NCBI GenBank assembly: GCA_900465675.1
Contig: UBJR01000008.1
Location: 1 to 64,000 of the forward strand
Direction: 5' to 3'
Length of the DNA: 64,000 nucleotides
Origin: Hyphomicrobiales bacterium
Lineage (GTDB): Bacteria; Pseudomonadota; Alphaproteobacteria; Rhizobiales; Rhizobiaceae
Below the pieces are notes generated by a model. It made no database searches. It was not told where the DNA came from and was given only the letters and a program-made list of their open reading frames with translations. How positions within the stretch are numbered: position 1 is the stretch's first letter; the number at the start of each line of letters is the position of its first letter. A program made the translations under genes and the position numbers. Positions 59,430-64,000 of the stretch are shown piece after piece.

Positions 59430-59487
59430 TTGAGGTCCGTTTCCGGCTATGCCGGGAACGAGCGAGGAAGAGATCCGGGGATACAAG

Positions 59488-60366
59488 ATGGCCGACGCGC
59501 ATCAGAAAAACCACGACTACCATATTATTGATCCGAGCCCGTGGCCGCTGCTCGCCTCGATCGGCGCGTTCATCATCACCTTTGGTGGCGTCGGATTCAT
59601 GCGCTACATCAATGGCGGATCGCTGCACCTTTTCGGTATCGAATGGGCGCATCCGTGGCTGTTCTTCATCGGTCTCGCGCTGATCCTCTACGTCATGTAC
59701 GGCTGGTGGGCCGATACCGTGAAGGAAGCCCACGAGGGCGCGCATACCCGCGTCGTCTCGCTGCACCTTCGCTACGGCATGATCATGTTCATCGCTTCCG
59801 AAGTGATGTTCTTCGTTGCCTGGTTCTGGGCCTATTTCGACGCCAGCCTCTATCCGCATGAAGCCATTCAGGCTTCGCGCCTCGCCTTTACCGGTGGCGT
59901 ATGGCCGCCGAAGGGCATCGAGGTTCTCGATCCTTGGCACTTGCCGATCTACAACACCGTCATCCTGCTTCTCTCGGGCACCACGGTTACCTGGGCGCAC
60001 CACGCGCTGCTGCACAATGACCGCAAGGGCCTCATCCAGGGCCTGACGCTTACCGTTCTGCTCGGCATCCTGTTCTCCTGCGTCCAGGCCTACGAATACG
60101 CCCACGCTCCGTTCGCCTTCAAGGCATCGATCTACGGCGCGACCTTCTTCATGGCGACCGGCTTCCACGGCTTCCACGTTCTGGTCGGCACGATCTTCCT
60201 GATCGTCTGCCTGATCCGCGCCATCCGCGGCGACTTCACGCCGAAGCAGCATTTCGGCTTCGAGGCTGCGGCCTGGTACTGGCACTTCGTCGACGTCGTC
60301 TGGCTGTTCCTGTTCTTCTCCATCTACATCTGGGGTGGATGGGGCGCACCGGTTGCCCACGGCTGA
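59488..60366 (+). CDS. coxC: Cytochrome c oxidase subunit III
   Basis: Subunit III stabilises the oxidase core and supports proton uptake. The 292-residue protein has seven membrane helices and family segments [53 protein letters not shown] and [21 protein letters not shown]. The start at 59488 ([22 protein letters not shown]) follows a CCGGGGA site. It is the last structural gene of the plus-strand cox unit and is followed by an intrinsic terminator. Confidence 0.97.
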   Translation: MADAHQKNHDYHIIDPSPWPLLASIGAFIITFGGVGFMRYINGGSLHLFGIEWAHPWLFFIGLALILYVMYGWWADTVKEAHEGAHTRVVSLHLRYGMIMFIASEVMFFVAWFWAYFDASLYPHEAIQASRLAFTGGVWPPKGIEVLDPWHLPIYNTVILLLSGTTVTWAHHALLHNDRKGLIQGLTLTVLLGILFSCVQAYEYAHAPFAFKASIYGATFFMATGFHGFHVLVGTIFLIVCLIRAIRGDFTPKQHFGFEAAAWYWHFVDVVWLFLFFSIYIWGGWGAPVAHG

Positions 60367-60389
60367 TCCGGTCCAAGGCTGATATTGAA

Positions 60390-60418
60390 AAGGCGGGTGC
60401 CACTGGCGCCCGCCTTTT
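60390..60418. terminator. Intrinsic terminator after coxC
   Basis: AAGGCGGGTGCC (60390-60401) and GGCGCCCGCCTT (60405-60416) form a 12-bp stem with loop ACT, followed by TTCC on the plus strand; the stem's AA/TT ends also allow function on the minus strand for the convergent kinase gene. Confidence 0.8.
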
Positions 60419-60426
60419 CCTTTGCT

Positions 60427-61068
60427 CTATCGCAGCCCGGCGATCCGCTCGAAGGCGGAAGGTTCGGGAATGCCGATATCGAGCTGATGACGGATCGCCT
60501 CGGCGCACTCATAGGGCGTCAGCACAGAGGTATCGAGCTCGAGATCGTAGATGCCGGGCTTGTGGACCTCGTCCTGCCAGCGGCGCACCGCTTCCGGAAC
60601 CGCTGTTTCGGCCGTTGCCTTGGCATAGAGTTCTTCGCGGCCGGGCTCGTCGATCTCCCGCCGCTTCATGATGACGTCGAGCGGACAGCGCACGCCGACG
60701 AACAGCACCGGAAAGCCTTCGAGACGCCTGGCGCAATCGGCCAGGATGCCGAGCGGCTGCGAGTAGGCGTCGTGATGGCCGAGATCAGCCACGACATTGA
60801 GCCCGAGCCCGGCATGGATGGCGATCGATTCGTAGAGCGCCGCATAGAAAAACGGCACCAGCTCCTCGAGATCGGGACGCTCGCCCCCGGGCCTGAGGCC
60901 GATGCCCGGCAGATACTCGGCCGGCGTCATCGCATTGTAGCCGTCGACCCCGAGATTCATCCAGGGGCCGTCGAATTGCTGCTGGATCGCCCTCGCGATC
61001 GTAGTTTTGCCGCTGCGCGGCGCACCGTTCAAAATGACGATCTGCGCGGCGGTGTTGTCGTTGTCCAT
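60427..61068 (-). CDS. CPT-like P-loop kinase (chloramphenicol phosphotransferase family)
   Basis: The 213-residue protein has a Walker A ILNGAPRSGKTTIARAIQQ, a GLNVVADLGHHD segment in the Walker B region, and FVGVRCPLDVIMKRREIDEPGR, which matches the chloramphenicol phosphotransferase (CPT)-like fold. CPT of Streptomyces phosphorylates chloramphenicol, but most family members have unknown substrates, so no resistance role is claimed. The gene lies on the opposite strand between coxC and the DUF983/surf1 part of the cox cluster, convergent with coxC, and is divergent from DUF983. Confidence 0.82.
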   Translation of the reverse strand: MDNDNTAAQIVILNGAPRSGKTTIARAIQQQFDGPWMNLGVDGYNAMTPAEYLPGIGLRPGGERPDLEELVPFFYAALYESIAIHAGLGLNVVADLGHHDAYSQPLGILADCARRLEGFPVLFVGVRCPLDVIMKRREIDEPGREELYAKATAETAVPEAVRRWQDEVHKPGIYDLELDTSVLTPYECAEAIRHQLDIGIPEPSAFERIAGLR

Positions 61069-61196
61069 GCGTCTTCTTCTTCTGTTTGGCGCGAATCGCT
61101 GAGGCGAAATCGCGCAGGTATTTCCCTTCGTCCTGCGGATACTCTATGGGAGAGTTAAGGCGGCTTTAGGTGAGATCGCCGCTATCGGGAATGGGT

Positions 61197-61577
61197 ATGA
61201 AAGAAGACACAGCTCTTTTTCCACCGGTCGATCCGGTGAAGACCGGCATCAAGGGCTGCTGCCCGCGCTGCGGCAACGGCAAGCTGTTCGATGGCATGCT
61301 GTCGCTGAAGCCGCGATGCGCCGCCTGCGGGCTGGATTATGCATTTGCTGATTCGGGCGATGGCCCGGCTGTCTTCGTCATCCTCATTGTCGGCTTCATC
61401 GTCATCGGCTCGGTGCTCTGGCTGGAGGTCAACTATTCGCCGCCGATCTGGCTGCATATCCTGCTCTTCGGCCCGCTGACGATCATCCTGTCGCTGCTGA
61501 CCCTGCGCTGGTGCAAGGGCATCCTGATCGCCATGCAATACCGCCACAATGCCCGCGAAGGACGCCTGAGTGACTGA
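61197..61577 (+). CDS. DUF983 family protein of the cox cluster
   Basis: The 126-residue protein has an N-terminal zinc-ribbon-like motif (CPRCGNGKLF and CAACGLDY, four Cys) and two membrane helices (VFVILIVGFIVIGSVLWL and ILLFGPLTIILSLLTLRW). DUF983 genes commonly sit between coxC and surf1 in alphaproteobacteria, which suggests a role in oxidase assembly. The ATG at 61197 has GGGA 6 bases upstream; 61191 is a close alternative. surf1 overlaps its stop by 8 bases. Confidence 0.9.
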   Translation: MKEDTALFPPVDPVKTGIKGCCPRCGNGKLFDGMLSLKPRCAACGLDYAFADSGDGPAVFVILIVGFIVIGSVLWLEVNYSPPIWLHILLFGPLTIILSLLTLRWCKGILIAMQYRHNAREGRLSD

Positions 61578-62328
61578 CATGAACATTCCGGCCCCGCGCC
61601 GCAAGCTGCCTGTTTTCACCGGCATCGTGGTGCTGATTGCGCTCGCCATCCTGATTTCGCTCGGCACCTGGCAGGTCGAGCGCCTGCACTGGAAGGAAGG
61701 CCTTCTCGCCGATATCGCGTCGCGCCGCACCTCGGCCCCCGTCGAGCTCTCCGCCATCGAAGCGATGCACGCCGGTGGCACCGATATCGAATACCGTCCG
61801 GTCACCGTCACCGGCCGCTACGTCAACAACAAGGAACGGCACTTCTTCGCCACCTGGCGCGGCCAGACCGGCTTCTACGTCTATACCCCGCTGGAATTGG
61901 CCGACGGGCGCTACCTCTTCGTCAATCGCGGCTTCGTTCCCTATGAGAACAAGGAGCCGGAGATGCGTATGCAGGGCCAGCTGACCGGCCAGCAGACCGT
62001 CACCGGCCTTGCCCGCAATCGCCTACCCGGCAAGCCCTCCTGGGTCGTGCCCGAGAATGATCCCGTCAAGAATGTCTTCTACTGGAAGGACATCGATGCG
62101 ATGACGTCGAGCGACGGCTTCGATCCCTCGAAAGTCGTGCCCTTCTTCGTTGATGCGGACTCGACGCCGAACCCGAAGGGCATGCCGATCGGCGGCGTCA
62201 CCGAAATCGACCTGCCGAACAACCACCTCGAATATGCCTTCACTTGGTATGGTCTGGCGGCAGTGCTCGTCGGCATCGTCGGCGTTTCCTGGTTCCGCAA
62301 GCGCAGCAGCAACGCACCGGCGCAATAG
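61570..62328 (+). CDS. surf1: SURF1 family cytochrome oxidase assembly protein
   Basis: SURF1 helps insert heme a into subunit I. The 252-residue protein has the typical layout of two membrane helices at the ends (VFTGIVVLIALAILISLGTWQVERLHWK and LEYAFTWYGLAAVLVGIVGVSWF) around a periplasmic domain with YRPVTVTGRYVNNKERHFFATW and GRYLFVNRGFVPYENK. The GTG at 61570 has AAGGA 8 bases upstream and overlaps the DUF983 stop, indicating coupling; ATG 61579 is an alternative. Confidence 0.95.
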   Translation: MTDMNIPAPRRKLPVFTGIVVLIALAILISLGTWQVERLHWKEGLLADIASRRTSAPVELSAIEAMHAGGTDIEYRPVTVTGRYVNNKERHFFATWRGQTGFYVYTPLELADGRYLFVNRGFVPYENKEPEMRMQGQLTGQQTVTGLARNRLPGKPSWVVPENDPVKNVFYWKDIDAMTSSDGFDPSKVVPFFVDADSTPNPKGMPIGGVTEIDLPNNHLEYAFTWYGLAAVLVGIVGVSWFRKRSSNAPAQ

Positions 62329-62390
62329 TATCGCTTCAATTCCTTCCTATATTGGGCTAGACACCCGAGACGATGGATACCGGACGCAAG

Positions 62391-63392
62391 ATGAACATAG
62401 CAGCGAAACCTCCTCTGACGATCAGGCTTTGCGGGCCGCGCGGCTTCTGCGCCGGCGTCGACCGTGCCATCCAGATCGTCGTTCTGGCGCTGAAATCCTA
62501 CGGCGCGCCCGTCTATGTCCGCCACGAGATCGTTCATAACCGCTATGTCGTCGAGGGCCTGGAAGCCAAGGGCGCCGTCTTCGTCGAGGAGCTGAACGAG
62601 ATCCCGGAAGAGCATCGCGCCCAGCCGGTGGTGTTCTCCGCGCATGGCGTTCCGAAATCGGTCCCTGAAGATGCCAACAGCCGCAACCTCTTCTATCTCG
62701 ATGCCACATGTCCGCTGGTCTCCAAGGTCCACAAGCAGGCGATGCGCCACAACCGCCTCGGCCGCCATGTCGTCCTGATAGGCCATGCCGGGCACCCCGA
62801 GGTCATCGGCACCATGGGCCAGCTGCCCGAGGGCTCGGTCTCGCTGATCGAGACCGTCGAGGACGCCGATACCTACGAGCCCGCCGATCCCGATAATCTC
62901 GGCTATGTGACGCAGACGACGCTGTCGGTCGACGATACCGCCGGCGTCATCGCCAGGCTCCAGCAGCGCTTCCCGAACCTGACTGCACCTGCTGCAGATT
63001 CGATCTGCTATGCCACGACCAACCGCCAGGAAGTGGTGAAGCAGGCGGCACCCGGCTGCGACCTCTTCATCATCGTCGGCGCCCCGAATTCCTCCAACTC
63101 CAAGCGGCTTGTCGAAGTGGCGCTGAGGGCAGGGGCGAAGAAATCGATCCTCGTGCAGCGCGCCTCCGAGCTCAACTGGGACGACATCGGCCACATCTCG
63201 ACGCTCGGCCTCTCCGCAGGCGCTTCGGCCCCCGAAGTCATCGTCAACGAAATCATCGAGGCCTTCCGCGCCCGTTTCGATGCGCAGGTCGAGCTTGCCG
63301 AAACGGTACAGGAAAACGAACATTTCCTCGTCAATCGCGAGCTGCGCAATATCGAGCTGACGTCGGCGGATATGGCGTTTGTGAATGGTTGA
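62391..63392 (+). CDS. ispH: 4-hydroxy-3-methylbut-2-enyl diphosphate reductase
   Basis: IspH makes isopentenyl and dimethylallyl diphosphate from HMBPP, the final step of the MEP pathway. The 333-residue protein has the three [4Fe-4S] cysteines: [13 protein letters not shown] (the second Cys), [11 protein letters not shown] and [11 protein letters not shown], and conserved His residues in [10 protein letters not shown] and [10 protein letters not shown]. The start at 62391 ([13 protein letters not shown]) is preferred; an in-frame ATG at 62373 would add six residues. It follows surf1 by 62 bases. dxs, the first MEP enzyme, lies at 30 kb. Confidence 0.97.
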   Translation: MNIAAKPPLTIRLCGPRGFCAGVDRAIQIVVLALKSYGAPVYVRHEIVHNRYVVEGLEAKGAVFVEELNEIPEEHRAQPVVFSAHGVPKSVPEDANSRNLFYLDATCPLVSKVHKQAMRHNRLGRHVVLIGHAGHPEVIGTMGQLPEGSVSLIETVEDADTYEPADPDNLGYVTQTTLSVDDTAGVIARLQQRFPNLTAPAADSICYATTNRQEVVKQAAPGCDLFIIVGAPNSSNSKRLVEVALRAGAKKSILVQRASELNWDDIGHISTLGLSAGASAPEVIVNEIIEAFRARFDAQVELAETVQENEHFLVNRELRNIELTSADMAFVNG

Positions 63393-63404
63393 GCAAAGCG
63401 CTCC

Positions 63405-63543
63405 CTCATTCCTGTGCTTGTCACAGGAATCCAGTGCGCCGAAGTCCTTGGGTGCGAAAGACTCTTGATTAGCGCAGGTGTATCGCTTTATTCACGGCGC
63501 AGACGCGCCGTGGCTGGATTCCTGTGACAAGCACAGGAATGAG
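63405..63543. repeat. Nested palindromic element (RIME-like), type B, copy 2
   Basis: The outer 30-base arms are identical to those at 24211-24325 (CTCATTCCTGTG... and ...CACAGGAATGAG). The interior differs and is about 24 bases longer but keeps AAGTCCTTGGG-like and CGCAGACGCG segments, so the two copies are related by divergence inside conserved ends. It lies in the 222-base gap between ispH and thrB. Confidence 0.9.
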
Positions 63544-63614
63544 GGGCCTTGCAGGGCCGTCGAGACTCAATGCAAGACCGCCCATCCGCAGCGCCTGTAA
63601 CGTGAGACCCCACC

Positions 63615-64000
63615 TTGGCCGTTTACACCGACATCTCCGAAGACGATCTGAAGTGGTTCCTGACGGAATATGACGCTGGCGAGCTGCTCTCCTACAAGGG
63701 GATCGCCGAGGGCGTCGAGAATTCGAATTTCCTGCTACACACCACGAAGGATCCGTTGATCCTGACGCTCTATGAGAAGCGTGTCGAAAAGAACGATCTG
63801 CCGTTCTTCCTCGGGCTGATGCAGCATCTCTCCGCCCGCGGCCTGTCCTGCCCGCTGCCATTGCCGCGCAAGGATGGCGCGCTGCTCGGCCATCTGTCGG
63901 AACGCCCGGCGGCGCTCATCTCCTTCCTCGAAGGCATGTGGCTGCGCAAGCCGGAAGCCAGGCACTGCCGCGAGGTCGGCAAGGCCCTGGCGCAGATGCA
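63615..64000 (+). CDS. thrB: Homoserine kinase (ThrB), N-terminal part, runs off the right edge
   Basis: ThrB phosphorylates homoserine in threonine synthesis. This is the choline/aminoglycoside-kinase-like type found in rhizobia, not the GHMP type of E. coli. From a TTG at 63615 the first 128 residues read [20 protein letters not shown], then [44 protein letters not shown] and [14 protein letters not shown], which match the family. The C-terminal catalytic part is outside the window. The ribosome site is weak (GTGAGA). The gene lies downstream of ispH, as in related rhizobia. Confidence 0.9.
   Translation, partial: MAVYTDISEDDLKWFLTEYDAGELLSYKGIAEGVENSNFLLHTTKDPLILTLYEKRVEKNDLPFFLGLMQHLSARGLSCPLPLPRKDGALLGHLSERPAALISFLEGMWLRKPEARHCREVGKALAQM

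Noticed and set aside
60427..61068. Chloramphenicol resistance gene
   Set aside because: Similarity to CPT is at family level only; most members have unknown substrates.

Overview
The window looks like chromosomal core DNA of a Rhizobiaceae alphaproteobacterium, most likely Rhizobium sensu lato. Supporting signs are the GC-rich coding DNA, rhizobial protein families (BA14K, DUF6101-like, DUF1217, IalB, RT0821-type lipoprotein), an alphaproteobacterial cox cluster (coxB-ctaD-ctaB-coxF-ctaG-coxC-DUF983-surf1), bioMNY, and RIME-like intergenic palindromes. The genus is inferred from gene content; no 16S gene or other marker is present. I see no rRNA, tRNA, prophage, transposase or CRISPR array.

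Layout. 0-9 kb: a gene cut by the left edge, glyS (glycyl-tRNA synthetase beta), tex, a cyclopropane-fatty-acid synthase-like gene, a histidine phosphatase, an unrecognised membrane protein and ubiA. 9-19 kb: a DUF6101-like protein, a long DUF1217 repeat protein, an FAD-linked oxidase with tsaC/sua5, a conserved hypothetical, a lone Rieske oxygenase resembling glycine-betaine demethylase (gbcA), a BA14K protein and a CorA/ZntB transporter. 19-32 kb: an acyl-CoA dehydrogenase/enoyl-CoA hydratase pair, two methyl-accepting chemotaxis proteins on either side of the rRNA methyltransferase pair tlyA-rlmD and a DUF4424 protein, then dxs. 32-41 kb: pirin, a HepT/MntA (HEPN/MNT) toxin-antitoxin pair, xseB and a histone-deacetylase-like gene in one tight run; a thioesterase; bioMNY; a YcaQ-like glycosylase; a KTSC-like protein; ribB with a degenerate RibA half; and aroC. 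41-54 kb: a CHASE/PAS/GGDEF/EAL protein, DUF1344, a second histidine phosphatase, fabI, a DnaJ-like co-chaperone, a lipoprotein, pdxH, a polysaccharide deacetylase, a D-Ala-D-Ala carboxypeptidase with a SPOR-like tail, a MazG-like protein, a GNAT acetyltransferase, tldD and an IalB protein. 54-64 kb: the aa3 cytochrome c oxidase structural and assembly genes, interrupted by an opposite-strand CPT-like kinase, then ispH and the start of thrB.

How the genes work together. The cox block makes and matures the terminal oxidase: structural subunits I, II and III, heme O synthase, the copper chaperone CtaG, CoxF and SURF1. UbiA feeds ubiquinone synthesis, and dxs and ispH are the first and last enzymes of the MEP isoprenoid pathway. 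BioM, BioN and BioY form a complete ECF biotin importer. The two chemoreceptors, the GGDEF/EAL protein and perhaps the DUF1217 protein connect to motility and its control. Most of the region is housekeeping. The accessory-looking parts are the MntA/HepT module, the 7.2 kb membrane protein, the CPT-like kinase, and the palindromic repeats, which fall into two architectures. I found no clear evidence of a wholly new multi-gene system. The strongest leads are the DUF1217 tandem-repeat protein, the toxin-antitoxin pair coupled to pirin, and the unexplained symmetric leader upstream of the gbcA-like gene.
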